Shown here piece by piece: positions 34,667-43,945 of a stretch of DNA of 64,000 nucleotides. The notes below the pieces were generated by a model. It worked only from the letters and a program-made list of their open reading frames with translations, did no database searches and had not been told where the DNA came from. This stretch comes from JAFGXW01 sp964634385 (GTDB lineage Bacteria; Bacillota_I; Bacilli_A; Izemoplasmatales; Izemoplasmataceae): assembly GCA_964634385.1 (NCBI GenBank), contig CAZWIZ010000005.1, positions 18,363 through 82,362 on the forward strand, written 5' to 3'. Numbering within the stretch: the stretch's first letter is position 1; each line of letters opens with the position of its first letter. A program made the position numbers and the translations under genes.

Positions 34667-36015
34667 TATTTATCACTCCCTTCAATATTTTTCTGTTTTT
34701 CTTTTTCGGTATCTATTAAACCTTGTTCTACTAACATTTCACGTTTTTTTAATGTGCGAATAACAAATTTTTGTAAAAATAGTCCAAGAGCACTAGCATA
34801 AATAATAACGGCGATAATAACATCAATAATTTCAGGTGTAAAGTTTAATAATTGTAAATAATAACCGCCTTGTTCAAGTGAACCATAAAATAATCCAGCA
34901 ATCAAAGTACCAAACGGAGTATTTAATCCAAGTAAACTGATGGCAATTCCTGTAAAACCTTCAGGAATTAGCATATTTACTGGTTGTAAATATTTACCAG
35001 CAACTAAATACATTAAACCTCCAGCTAATCCAGCAGAAGCTCCACTAATAACCATTGCATAAACAATGTTTCTTTTAGCATTCATACCAGCATATTTACT
35101 AGCATCACGGTTATATCCTACTGCTTTTAATTCATATCCGAAAGTTGTTTTATTTAATATAACATGTAAAATTATAACAACAACAACAGCAACAACAATT
35201 CCACCATTAATAGATGTTGAATCAGGAAAAAGATATTGTAAATTCATTAATGGAGTAACCGCAGTATCCTTAATATCTAATGCTCTTGCATAATCACGGT
35301 TATAAATATATGAAATAATTAATAATGAATTTAAATACATTGCAACATAGTTTAACATGATTCCGGTAACTACTTCATTTACATTTCGATACGCCTTTAA
35401 AAAACCAGGAATAGCTCCCCATAATGCACCTATAATCATTGCTCCAAAAAGAGCAACAAACCAATGAAGAAATGGTGATAATTCACCAATAGCTCCCCAT
35501 TTAACACCAATAAACACAGCAGTAAATGCTCCCATAGTAAGTTGTCCGGTAGCTCCAATATTGAATAATCCTGTTTTAAATGCAAAAGCGATACTTAATC
35601 CAGATAATACAAGTGGAACTGAAAAATATATCATATCTCCAAAGCTTTTAAAACCACGATTAAATCCACCAATAATAATAATTGAAAATCCTTGAAAAGC
35701 TTGTCCTGGATTAACAATTAACATTAATATAAGACCAAATAACAATCCAATAACAATTGCGATTAAACTTCCAGCAATATCTACAAGTAAAACTGATTCA
35801 CTAGGTTTAAAAGTAGGATTTTCTTTTTTAAATATAATAAATTTATAAATAATATAAGCAACAGTTATTCCTGCAATTAGTCCTCTAATACTCATAAGTA
35901 TTGAAGTGTTATCAACAAAAAACTGCGGTAAAATAAAGATTAAAATAAATAAAGATAGACCTACACTAATTCCAATCCAATTATTTAAAAAGAAGTTTTT
36001 TAATTTATTTTGCAT
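34666..36015 (-). CDS. nupP: ABC transporter permease, nucleoside uptake (NupP-like)
   Basis: 449 residues, about ten or eleven membrane helices, longer than its partner because of extra N-terminal helices. AFKTGLFNIGATGQLTMGAF is the family signature and YELKAVGYNRDASKYAGMN the ATPase coupling loop. Its ATG overlaps the ATPase stop by one base (TAATG). It would form the heterodimeric membrane channel with NupQ. The C-terminus is hydrophilic and charged. Confidence 0.88.
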   Translation of the reverse strand: MQNKLKNFFLNNWIGISVGLSLFILIFILPQFFVDNTSILMSIRGLIAGITVAYIIYKFIIFKKENPTFKPSESVLLVDIAGSLIAIVIGLLFGLILMLIVNPGQAFQGFSIIIIGGFNRGFKSFGDMIYFSVPLVLSGLSIAFAFKTGLFNIGATGQLTMGAFTAVFIGVKWGAIGELSPFLHWFVALFGAMIIGALWGAIPGFLKAYRNVNEVVTGIMLNYVAMYLNSLLIISYIYNRDYARALDIKDTAVTPLMNLQYLFPDSTSINGGIVVAVVVVIILHVILNKTTFGYELKAVGYNRDASKYAGMNAKRNIVYAMVISGASAGLAGGLMYLVAGKYLQPVNMLIPEGFTGIAISLLGLNTPFGTLIAGLFYGSLEQGGYYLQLLNFTPEIIDVIIAVIIYASALGLFLQKFVIRTLKKREMLVEQGLIDTEKEKQKNIEGSDK

Positions 36016-37538
36016 TATTGATCTCTCCTTTTTGAACCAGCCATATATAATCCAAGTTCATTTTCAGTAACAACGGCAGGATCAAATTCTCCAACATTTT
36101 CACCTTCATACATAACCATAATTCTGTCGGAAACATTCATTACTTCATCTAGTTCAAGAGAAATAAGTAAAATTGCTTTACCAGCATCTCTTTGAGCAAT
36201 AAGTTGTTTATGAATATATTCGATTGCGCCAACATCTAATCCTCTTGTTGGTTGTACAGCTATTAAAAGATCTGTATCACGATTTATTTCGCGAGCTACA
36301 ATAACTTTTTGTTGATTTCCACCACTCATACTTCTAACTGATGTTACTGATCCTTTACTACTTCTTATATCAAAACGTTCAATTAAATTATCTGAGTTAA
36401 TTCTAATTTCATTAAATTTTAGAAATCCTTTATGTTGAAATAATTCTTTAAAGTAGGTTTGTAAAATCAGATTTTTTTCTAAACTATAATCAAGAACAAG
36501 ACCATGTTTATGACGATCTTCGGGAATGTGAGAAATACCAGCTAGGTTACGTTGACGAACTGATGAATGAGATATATCAATACCATTTATAGTTATTTTT
36601 CCATTACTGATAGGATTTAATCCGGTAATTCCTTCGATTAACTGTGTTTGACCATTACCTTCAATACCAGCAATACAAAGAATTTCTCCGCCTCTTATAT
36701 TAAAAGAAACATTAGTAACGACATTTTTACGTAAACGGTGATTATAAACAGATAAGTTTTCAACTTCTAAAACAACATCTTTTGGATTTGCAACATCTTT
36801 GTCAATAATAAAATCGACTTTACGACCAACCATCATTTCTGCCATTTTTTCAACAGAAGTTGTTTTGACATCAACAGTTCCAATATATTTTCCTTTACGA
36901 AGAACACTACATCTATCAGATACTTGTTTGATTTCTTGTAGTTTATGAGTTATTAAAATAACGGATTTACCTTCTTTAGTTAAGTCTTTCATAATTAACA
37001 TTAATTCCTCAATTTCTTGTGGAGTTAATACAGCTGTTGGTTCATCAAAAATTAATATTTCAGCATCACGATACAACATTTTTAATATTTCAACACGTTG
37101 TTGCATACCAACACTAATATTAGATATTAGTTGATTTGGATCAACTTTAAGTTTATATTTATTACTTAACTCAGTAATTTTTTTAATCGCATCATCAAAT
37201 TGTAAAAAACCATGTTTAGTGTCTTCATATCCTAAAACAATATTTTCAACAACTGTAAAATTATGAACTAATTTAAAATGTTGATGAACCATTCCAATTC
37301 CATATGAATTCGCATCATTTGGATTTTGAATTTTTACTTCTTCACCTCTTACTTTGATAATTCCTTTTTCTGGTACATATAGGCCAAATAAAACACTCAT
37401 CAATGTTGATTTTCCTGCGCCATTTTCACCTAATAAAGCATGAATCTCACCTTTTTTTAATTGTAGAGTTACATTATCATTTGCTTTAATACCAGGAAAT
37501 TCTTTTGTAATATTAAGCATTTCAACAATATATTCCAT
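36015..37538 (-). CDS. nupO: ABC transporter ATP-binding protein, nucleoside uptake (NupO-like)
   Basis: About 507 residues with two fused ABC domains, like simple-sugar and nucleoside importers. The first has Walker A GENGAGKST, ISVGMQQRVEIL and IFDEPTAVL. The second has a degenerate Walker A GIEGNGQTQ and signature SGGNQQK, as usual in this family. ATG 37538 is preceded by AGAGGT; the longer frame to 37571 lacks a site. Encoded first in the nupO-nupP-nupQ operon. Confidence 0.92.
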   Translation of the reverse strand: MEYIVEMLNITKEFPGIKANDNVTLQLKKGEIHALLGENGAGKSTLMSVLFGLYVPEKGIIKVRGEEVKIQNPNDANSYGIGMVHQHFKLVHNFTVVENIVLGYEDTKHGFLQFDDAIKKITELSNKYKLKVDPNQLISNISVGMQQRVEILKMLYRDAEILIFDEPTAVLTPQEIEELMLIMKDLTKEGKSVILITHKLQEIKQVSDRCSVLRKGKYIGTVDVKTTSVEKMAEMMVGRKVDFIIDKDVANPKDVVLEVENLSVYNHRLRKNVVTNVSFNIRGGEILCIAGIEGNGQTQLIEGITGLNPISNGKITINGIDISHSSVRQRNLAGISHIPEDRHKHGLVLDYSLEKNLILQTYFKELFQHKGFLKFNEIRINSDNLIERFDIRSSKGSVTSVRSMSGGNQQKVIVAREINRDTDLLIAVQPTRGLDVGAIEYIHKQLIAQRDAGKAILLISLELDEVMNVSDRIMVMYEGENVGEFDPAVVTENELGLYMAGSKRRDQ

Positions 37539-37871
37539 TTTTATACCTCTTTCTAAAAATAATAGTGTCAATTTTTTCTTTTCACACTATCTCTTAAATT
37601 TATATTCATCTCTTTTTGTATTAAAAAAAACAAATAATACTTAATTTTTATATGCTTCTTGTTGAACTAGTGTATTTTATGAAGTACTTTCCCAAAACTG
37701 TCCGCTAATATAGACCATTTTTGATGATAATTCAACTCACAATAAACACTTATTACCATTAATCAATACTAACCACCTTTTCTTTTTTTAATTTTAACAT
37801 ATTATTATAAATTTTAACATATTATTATAAAAAATAACAGATTAAATACTGTATATAATCTATGTAATTAC
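37539..37871. other. Intergenic stretch between a BMP lipoprotein gene and nupO
   Basis: 333 bases without a recognisable gene. It contains a perfect 20-base tandem repeat (described separately) and a TTGACA 32 bases before the nupO ATG that lacks a well placed -10. No clear terminator follows the BMP gene, so read-through into nupO is possible. Confidence 0.5.
37791..37830. repeat. Perfect 20-base tandem duplication
   Basis: ATTTTAACATATTATTATAA occurs at 37791-37810 and again at 37811-37830. On the - strand each copy carries TATAAT, a -10-like element, so the repeat may duplicate a promoter for nupOPQ. Confidence 0.9.
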
Positions 37872-38960
37872 TTATCTGGGGGTAATAGTTTCTTCTATTG
37901 GTGCATTTGTAATATTAAGACCATTATCATCTGCGAATAATAAAAACTCTTCATAATTACATGGAATATTTATTAATCCAAAATTAATTAATTGATAAAT
38001 AGATAAGTACTGTTTTACTGTAAATGATGTAAAACGAGAGGTTTCCATTGGTAATCCTATACCACCATTATTTGCGCTCATTGATAATACTCTTCCGCCG
38101 TTAAAATGTCCATTATAATAATCAGAAAGCGCTAAAAAAATAGCATTTCCAAGTTCTTTCAAGGCACTTGTTAAAACAGAATTAGATTGATTAGATTGAT
38201 CAATATCTACTCCAATTACATAATTATTACTATTTTCAGCAGCTGACATTATAGATGCTCCTGCACCGCCAGCAGCTGAAAAGATTATCTCTACATCACT
38301 AATATACCAGCTAAGAGCTTTATTTTTATGGTCATCACTTGGAAGAAAATCACCTAAATAAGTATAATGTTCATTATCAAAGGTTACATCTTTTTGTAAA
38401 ATATGCGCTCCATAATAAATACCACTTAAATAGCCGATTCCAAATCTAATAACATTAGGAACAGCAATGCCTCCCATAAACCCAAAGTTTTCAAATCCAT
38501 CCATAACAGCACTATATCCTGCTAAAAAACCAGCTTCTTCTTCTTTAAAAATAATTGATAAAGTATTTTTACCAATTTTGAATTCACTATAGTCAGAATT
38601 ATGAGGGGTTCCATCTATCAGTATAAATGTTATTTCAGGATATTTATCTTGAGAAATAAAGACACTATTTTCAAATAAAAATCCTGGAGTAACAATAATT
38701 AATGCTCCACCTTCAACAGCTAAATTGATTGCGTTTAAATAGGATTCAGTACTGCTTTCAGCTGATTTATAGTATTTATAAGTTATTTCATTATTATTTG
38801 CGTACTTTTTAATACCTTCCCATGTGCCTTGATTAAAAGATTCATCATCAATTGATCCAGAATCTGTTATCATTGCGATTTCAAATCTTTCTTTTTTATC
38901 GCAAGCAACAAGACTAATTGATAGAAAAATAATCAAAGTAGTTACAAGTAACTTTTTCAT
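37872..38960 (-). CDS. BMP-family (PnrA-like) nucleoside-binding lipoprotein, second copy
   Basis: 362 residues. A lipoprotein signal MKKLLVTTLIIFLSISLVAC with the lipobox cysteine at 20 anchors it in the membrane as receptor for the ABC importer. The BMP motifs MITDSGSIDDESFNQG, VTPGFLFE, GGAGASIM and GVDIDQ, which line the nucleoside pocket in PnrA, are all present. It is clearly paralogous to the upstream gene but more divergent, with its own promoter. The two copies may differ in ligand preference (inference). Confidence 0.9.
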   Translation of the reverse strand: MKKLLVTTLIIFLSISLVACDKKERFEIAMITDSGSIDDESFNQGTWEGIKKYANNNEITYKYYKSAESSTESYLNAINLAVEGGALIIVTPGFLFENSVFISQDKYPEITFILIDGTPHNSDYSEFKIGKNTLSIIFKEEEAGFLAGYSAVMDGFENFGFMGGIAVPNVIRFGIGYLSGIYYGAHILQKDVTFDNEHYTYLGDFLPSDDHKNKALSWYISDVEIIFSAAGGAGASIMSAAENSNNYVIGVDIDQSNQSNSVLTSALKELGNAIFLALSDYYNGHFNGGRVLSMSANNGGIGLPMETSRFTSFTVKQYLSIYQLINFGLINIPCNYEEFLLFADDNGLNITNAPIEETITPR

Positions 38961-38986
38961 AATAGCCTCCAGTATTTAGTGCAAAA

Positions 38987-39015
38987 ATTATATCATATAA
39001 AAAAAGGGAAAGCAA
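38987..39015 (-). promoter_or_regulatory. Promoter of the second BMP gene, embedded in the terminator of the first
   Basis: TTGCTT (39015-39010) and TATAAT (38992-38987) are spaced by 17. The -35 lies in the 3' arm of the upstream gene's terminator stem and the T run forms the spacer. Confidence 0.55.
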
Positions 39016-39032
39016 TTTTGCTTTCCCTTTTT
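39001..39032 (-). terminator. Terminator of the first BMP gene
   Basis: A 15-base stem, 39001-39015 with 39018-39032, and a two-base loop. On the - strand the GGGAAAGC-type stem ends in a long T run. Confidence 0.9.
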
Positions 39033-39046
39033 TAAAATTATTTGTG

Positions 39047-40138
39047 TTATTCAGCAGTTGTACCGTTAACAACAGCTTCACTAGGATAATCTACAGCGTT
39101 AGTTTCAGCTAAGAAAGTTACTAATGCAGCATAATCAGCAGGAACAACAATAGTTCCATCAGCTAAGTCAGAGAAAATTGCAGCATATTGTGCAGTTGTG
39201 AAATTTTCAAATCTTGAAGTTTCCATCGGTAATGCAACACCATCGTTTGCAGCACCTTTGTAAACAGTAGCTCCACCAACAAATTCTCCATCAAGCCAAG
39301 CTTGAAGACCTTGTTGTACAGCGTTTCCAAGTTGTTTCATAGCACTTGTTAAGATAGTATCTGATTGATCAGCTTGATCAATATCTACACCAATCATCAT
39401 TGCGCTATTATCTGCAGCAGCAGCCATTACTGAAGCTCCAGCTCCACCAGCAGCACTAAAGATAACTTCAGTTCCACTAACATACCAACTTGATGCTAAG
39501 TTTTTGTGATCATCACTTGGTCCGAAATCTCCAAAGTAATGATAAGTATCATCATTAAATGTAATATCAATACCTAATTCATCAGCAGCATAATAAGCAC
39601 CAGCGATAAATCCAACACCAAATTTAACTACTGCAGGAACAGCCATTCCACCAGTAAATCCTAATTTAGTATATCCATCTATTACAGCAGCGTATCCAGC
39701 TAAGAATCCAGCTTCATGTTCATTAAATAAGATAGGCATTGTATTAGAAGCAGTATTCCAAGTAGACCATGCAGCATCATGAGGTGTACCGTCGATTAAG
39801 ATAAATTTAACATCTGGGTATAAATCTTGAGCAGCATAAATACTTGATTCAAATAAGAAACCAGGTGTAACAACTATTTCAGCTCCACCTTCGATAGCTA
39901 AATCGATTGCAGCTAAATAAGCGTCATCTGATACTTCTAAAGGCTTATAATATTTGTAAGAAATGTCATTTGCTTCAGCAAATTCGATAATTCCTTCATA
40001 AGTCCCTTGGTTAAATGATTCGTCATCGATACCACCTGAATCGGTAATCATTGCAATTCTGTAAGTTTCAACTTTAGTACAAGCACTTAAACCAAGCACT
40101 AAAACCATAGCTGCAACTAAAACTAATAATTTTTTCAT
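39047..40138 (-). CDS. BMP-family (PnrA-like) nucleoside-binding lipoprotein, first copy
   Basis: 363 residues with signal MKKLLVLVAAMVLVLGLSAC and lipobox cysteine at 20. Substrate pocket motifs are MITDSGGIDDESFNQG, VTPGFLFESS, GGAGASVM and GVDIDQADQ. It has a strong promoter, a GGAGG site and its own terminator, so it is probably the more abundant receptor. Composition is rich in alanine and less A+T-biased than its paralogue, as in highly expressed genes. Confidence 0.92.
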   Translation of the reverse strand: MKKLLVLVAAMVLVLGLSACTKVETYRIAMITDSGGIDDESFNQGTYEGIIEFAEANDISYKYYKPLEVSDDAYLAAIDLAIEGGAEIVVTPGFLFESSIYAAQDLYPDVKFILIDGTPHDAAWSTWNTASNTMPILFNEHEAGFLAGYAAVIDGYTKLGFTGGMAVPAVVKFGVGFIAGAYYAADELGIDITFNDDTYHYFGDFGPSDDHKNLASSWYVSGTEVIFSAAGGAGASVMAAAADNSAMMIGVDIDQADQSDTILTSAMKQLGNAVQQGLQAWLDGEFVGGATVYKGAANDGVALPMETSRFENFTTAQYAAIFSDLADGTIVVPADYAALVTFLAETNAVDYPSEAVVNGTTAE

Positions 40139-40174
40139 TTTTTCCTCCTATTTTTTAATTTTATTTCTTATTTA

Positions 40175-40203
40175 ATTATAGTTAATTTAGGTGTTTTTGT
40201 AAA
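40175..40203 (-). promoter_or_regulatory. Promoter of the first BMP gene
   Basis: TTTACA (40203-40198) and TATAAT (40180-40175), spacing 17, about 35 bases before the ATG. Confidence 0.75.
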
Positions 40204-40298
40204 GTGTTTTCATTTATTTTTTTTTTAATATGAAGATTTACTCATTTGTTTTGAAAACCAAACCAAAAAGGAGATAAAAAGCTTCTACTAATTTAGTG

Positions 40299-41972
40299 TT
40301 ATGGTTGTGTATCTATGAGAACAGGAATTATTATTGGTCTTCTTTTTGTAACTTGATAAAGGTGTCTACTAATATCATCTTTTAGCATTTCTCGATATGC
40401 CTTCCAGTCAACATATTTATTCTTTAAAATTTTATTAGAAACTTTATAAAAGATGTCTTCTACTTCTTTTATTAATTCCTCATTCTCTTTCATATAAATA
40501 AAACCTCTTGATACAATTTCTATTTCTGTAATAACCTTCTTCTTTCTAGCATCAATATTAGCTATGATAAGTAATACTCCATCTTCTGAAAGCAATTCAC
40601 GATCTCTTAAAACGATATCATTTAAGTCACCATCTAAAATACCGTCAACTAAAATATCTCCATTTTTAATTTTCTCATTAGTTTCAACTACTTTACCTTC
40701 TTCTATTTGTAATACTTTACCATTATCTAAGACGAAAATACTATCTTCAGTATATCCATGTTGAATACAAAGATGTTTCATTGCATATTGATGTCGATAT
40801 TCTCCAATAACAGGAATAATGAATTTTGGGTTCAAAAAATTTATTAATAATTTTATATCTTCACTGCCAGCGTGAGATGGTGGTAAGATATTTTTGTTTA
40901 TTTTAATAATATTTGTATCATAACGATATAAAATATCTAATGTTCTCGCTGCTATTTTTTCAGTTCCGGGTATTGGGGGAGTCATTAAAATGATAGTATC
41001 CTTTTTATTTATGTGGATTAACCTATCTAGTTTTTTTACCATTCTTTGTAACATATAGAAAGGTTCATGTCTGACACCGGTAACTAGTACTACTGCATCT
41101 TCTAATTCATTTTTATTTTTATCATCAATAAACTTTAAACTTATTAATTTGTCTTTTGGTATTTTTAAATAATTTAAATTAACCGCAATATCGACTATTC
41201 TTTGTGTTTTTCTACCAATAATTGCGATTTTTCGTTCGTATTTCAAAGCAATATCAATTATTTTTTGAATTCTAACTAAATCTGTTGAAAATGCAGATAC
41301 TATTATTCTGTTTCCTGCTTGATAAAAAGCTTGATTTAAAGCATAATCTAAAGCTTCAGTACTATGAGAATAGCCAACTCTCTCTGCACCTAAAGACTCT
41401 ACTAGTAAAGCTAGTATCTTTTGTCCTGCAATTTTAGATAGTTTTTCAAAATCAGTTTTATAAACTCCATGAACATTTTGATTAAACGTAAAATCAGGAG
41501 CATAAACAATAACACCGTCAATTGTTGAAATAGCAATTCCAAAACTTTCGGGAATTGAATGTGTTACACGGTAGAAATCAATTTTAATGTTATCAAAGGT
41601 TAGTGTTTTTCTAGATGATACAGTAGTAAATTTATAATCATCTAAGTCAAGTCCTTGATTAACGATAGAATCTTTTAAGATTGCTAACGTAAAATAAGAG
41701 GCATATATTGGAATTTTTAATGTTTTAAGTAGTTTAGGAACAGCACCAATGTGACCTTCATGACCATGACTAAGAAAAAGACCGATTATTCGATTTTTGT
41801 TTTTTTCTAAATAGCTAAAATCAGGAATTATTGAGTCAACACCAAAAAGTTCATGGGTTGGATACTTTAATCCAGCATCTAAAATAAATATTTTATTATC
41901 AATATCAATACAATACATGTTTTTTCCGTTTTCACCAAGTCCACCAAGGGAAAATATTTTAATTCTGCTCAT
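40299..41972 (-). CDS. rnjB: RNase J paralogue with substituted catalytic residues (J2-like)
   Basis: 557 residues: metallo-beta-lactamase plus beta-CASP and a C-terminal domain, the full RNase J architecture. The active site is unusual. The canonical HxHxDH is HGHEGH at 69-74, with glycine at 73. The GDF motif is PDF at 159-161, the usual SDST is VESL at 191-194, and the usual PVHGEYR is PVIGEYR at 387-393, losing a metal-binding histidine. H138 is kept. It resembles RNase J2 of Bacillus, which partners J1 with little activity of its own. A canonical J1 would have to lie elsewhere. Confidence 0.9.
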   Translation of the reverse strand: MSRIKIFSLGGLGENGKNMYCIDIDNKIFILDAGLKYPTHELFGVDSIIPDFSYLEKNKNRIIGLFLSHGHEGHIGAVPKLLKTLKIPIYASYFTLAILKDSIVNQGLDLDDYKFTTVSSRKTLTFDNIKIDFYRVTHSIPESFGIAISTIDGVIVYAPDFTFNQNVHGVYKTDFEKLSKIAGQKILALLVESLGAERVGYSHSTEALDYALNQAFYQAGNRIIVSAFSTDLVRIQKIIDIALKYERKIAIIGRKTQRIVDIAVNLNYLKIPKDKLISLKFIDDKNKNELEDAVVLVTGVRHEPFYMLQRMVKKLDRLIHINKKDTIILMTPPIPGTEKIAARTLDILYRYDTNIIKINKNILPPSHAGSEDIKLLINFLNPKFIIPVIGEYRHQYAMKHLCIQHGYTEDSIFVLDNGKVLQIEEGKVVETNEKIKNGDILVDGILDGDLNDIVLRDRELLSEDGVLLIIANIDARKKKVITEIEIVSRGFIYMKENEELIKEVEDIFYKVSNKILKNKYVDWKAYREMLKDDISRHLYQVTKRRPIIIPVLIDTQP

Positions 41973-42011
41973 AGTGTACCTCCTTTTATGAATCGTTATT
42001 TCTTCTTAAAT

Positions 42012-42040
42012 ATTATACCACAATACAGAATAAATAGTAA
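42012..42040 (-). promoter_or_regulatory. Promoter of the RNase J paralogue
   Basis: TTACTA (42040-42035) and TATAAT (42017-42012), spacing 17. Confidence 0.6.
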
Positions 42041-42130
42041 TAAATGTATCGTAATAAAGAATTTTTATCAACATAAATTTGTATATTTTGATAGTGCTTT
42101 ATGATATATTTGTAAATGAGGAGTGATTTG

Positions 42131-42706
42131 ATGATAAACTATCCTAATAAGAAAACTGATTTTATAAAATCAAAAACTAATTACTCTAATAGAGGAATGA
42201 CTTTTGAAAATGTTATTAATGAAACAAATGAATATTATTTAGTTAATGATGTAGCTATTATCCATAAGAAACCGATTCCTATTCAAATTGTAAAAGTTGA
42301 CTATCCTTCTCGAAGTGGAGCTGTTATAAAAGAAGCATATTATAAAGTTCCTTCTACTACTGATTATAATGGGGTTTATAAAGGTAAATATATTGATTTT
42401 GAAGCAAAAGAAACAGCTAATAAAACAAGTTTTCCGTTATCAAATATCCATCTTCATCAAATTAATCATTTAGAGAGTATTGTTAATCATGGCGGAATTA
42501 GTTTTTTATTAATATTTTTTAAAACATTAGATCAAATATATTTATTGGAAACAAAATATATTATTAAATACTATAATCGAAGTATCGAAGGAAGAAAATC
42601 TATTAAGTATGACGAAATTAAAGAGTTTGGGTATCTTATAAAAGAAGGGTACAGTCCTAGAATTGATTACTTAAAAATAATTGATAAAATTATAGAAAAA
42701 GGCTGA
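42131..42706 (+). CDS. recU: Holliday junction resolvase RecU
   Basis: About 191 residues. RecU, the Firmicutes/Mollicutes junction resolvase, belongs to the PD-(D/E)XK group: RGMTFENVINETN at the N-terminus, IDFEAKET with the catalytic E-x-K, and LHQINHLESIVNHGGISFLLI. ATG 42131 has AGGAG (42119-42123) seven bases upstream; ATG 42116 would overlap it. Together with RuvA it completes part of the branch migration and resolution pathway. The TGA lies in a terminator stem. Confidence 0.95.
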   Translation: MINYPNKKTDFIKSKTNYSNRGMTFENVINETNEYYLVNDVAIIHKKPIPIQIVKVDYPSRSGAVIKEAYYKVPSTTDYNGVYKGKYIDFEAKETANKTSFPLSNIHLHQINHLESIVNHGGISFLLIFFKTLDQIYLLETKYIIKYYNRSIEGRKSIKYDEIKEFGYLIKEGYSPRIDYLKIIDKIIEKG

Positions 42707-42719
42707 AGATCAGCCTTTT
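42697..42719. terminator. Bidirectional terminator between recU and glgC
   Basis: AAAAGGCTGA (42697-42706) and TCAGCCTTTT (42710-42719), three-base loop. It contains the recU stop and abuts the glgC stop. Confidence 0.9.
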
Positions 42720-43944
42720 ACTTTAGAGTGCTTCCAGTTTCGATAACTAATTTATCAAATTTGGCAGTTGAAAATATACGACAATTTCTTTTAATAATAG
42801 TATTTTTAGGAATTGTTACTCCTGTTGCGATAACATTTATTCCACTATATAGAACTTTTGGATTTTCAATATTTGGAGTTAAGTCGCTTCCATCACCAAT
42901 GATAACATTTTCCATAATTTTACATCTTTTATCAATAATAGCTCTTTCAATATATGCTCCAGGAAATATCTCTGTATCATTTAAGATGACACTATCAATT
43001 ACTGTAGCTCCAGGATGAATAACAACACCAGGACTTAAAACACTTCTTGTAACATTTCCAGCGACAATGCATCCGTTTGAAATAAGTGCTTGGCTTATTA
43101 AAGCTTTACTACCTATTTTTACACTAGGCATTTCCTCGCTTTTAGTATGAATTTTCCATTTTTTATCATACATATCGAGTTTTATTTTATCAACTGTTGT
43201 GGTTAACTCAATACTTGCGTCTAAGTAAGCATCATATGTTCCAACATCTTTCCAATAGTCTTCAAACACATATGTGTACAAATCAGTTGTTTTTAATAAA
43301 TGAGGAATTATATGTTTTCCGAAATCTAAATTAGGGTCTTTTACAGTTGTAATAGCATCTAATAAAACATCTGTATTAAAAACATAAATACCCATTGAAG
43401 CTAAATTGCTATCCGCATTTTTAGGCTTTTCAGTAAACTTAAGTATTTTATTATTTTCATCACTTGTAAGGATTCCAAATTGATGAGTATCTTTCCAAGC
43501 CACTGGTTGGACAGCAATAGTTAATTTAGCGTTATTTCTAATATGAAAATCAATCATTTTTTTATAATCCATTTTGTAGACATGATCCCCTGATAATATA
43601 AGAACATATTTAGGATCTTTTCTTTTAATATATTCTATATTTTGTAAGACTGCATCAGCTGTTCCGGCATACCATTCTTTATATGGTTGCAATAAACTAA
43701 TACTTGAATCTCGTCTATTTAAGTCCCATTCTGCACCCATTCCAATATGTTCATTTAAAGATAATGGTAAATATTGTGTTAGAATTCCAATATTATAAAT
43801 TCCAGAATTAGTACAATTACTTAATGTAAAGTCAACAATGCGATATTTTCCAGCAAATGGTACAGCAGGTTTAACTCTTTTTTCAGATAAAATATCTAAT
43901 CTACTTCCTCTACCTCCGGCTAATATTAACGCTAACGTTTCCAT
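42718..43944 (-). CDS. glgC: Glucose-1-phosphate adenylyltransferase
   Basis: 408 residues. It makes ADP-glucose from ATP and glucose-1-phosphate, the glycosyl donor for GlgA. The N-terminal nucleotide loop is LILAGGRGSRLDILSEKRVKPAVPF, with NCTNSGIYNIGILTQY next, VLILSGDHVYKMDY as the metal site, and a C-terminal left-handed beta helix from about 270. It starts one base after the glgA stop with GGAGG inside the glgA end. No glgB, glgP or glgD is nearby. Confidence 0.96.
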   Translation of the reverse strand: METLALILAGGRGSRLDILSEKRVKPAVPFAGKYRIVDFTLSNCTNSGIYNIGILTQYLPLSLNEHIGMGAEWDLNRRDSSISLLQPYKEWYAGTADAVLQNIEYIKRKDPKYVLILSGDHVYKMDYKKMIDFHIRNNAKLTIAVQPVAWKDTHQFGILTSDENNKILKFTEKPKNADSNLASMGIYVFNTDVLLDAITTVKDPNLDFGKHIIPHLLKTTDLYTYVFEDYWKDVGTYDAYLDASIELTTTVDKIKLDMYDKKWKIHTKSEEMPSVKIGSKALISQALISNGCIVAGNVTRSVLSPGVVIHPGATVIDSVILNDTEIFPGAYIERAIIDKRCKIMENVIIGDGSDLTPNIENPKVLYSGINVIATGVTIPKNTIIKRNCRIFSTAKFDKLVIETGSTLK

Positions 43945-43945
43945 T

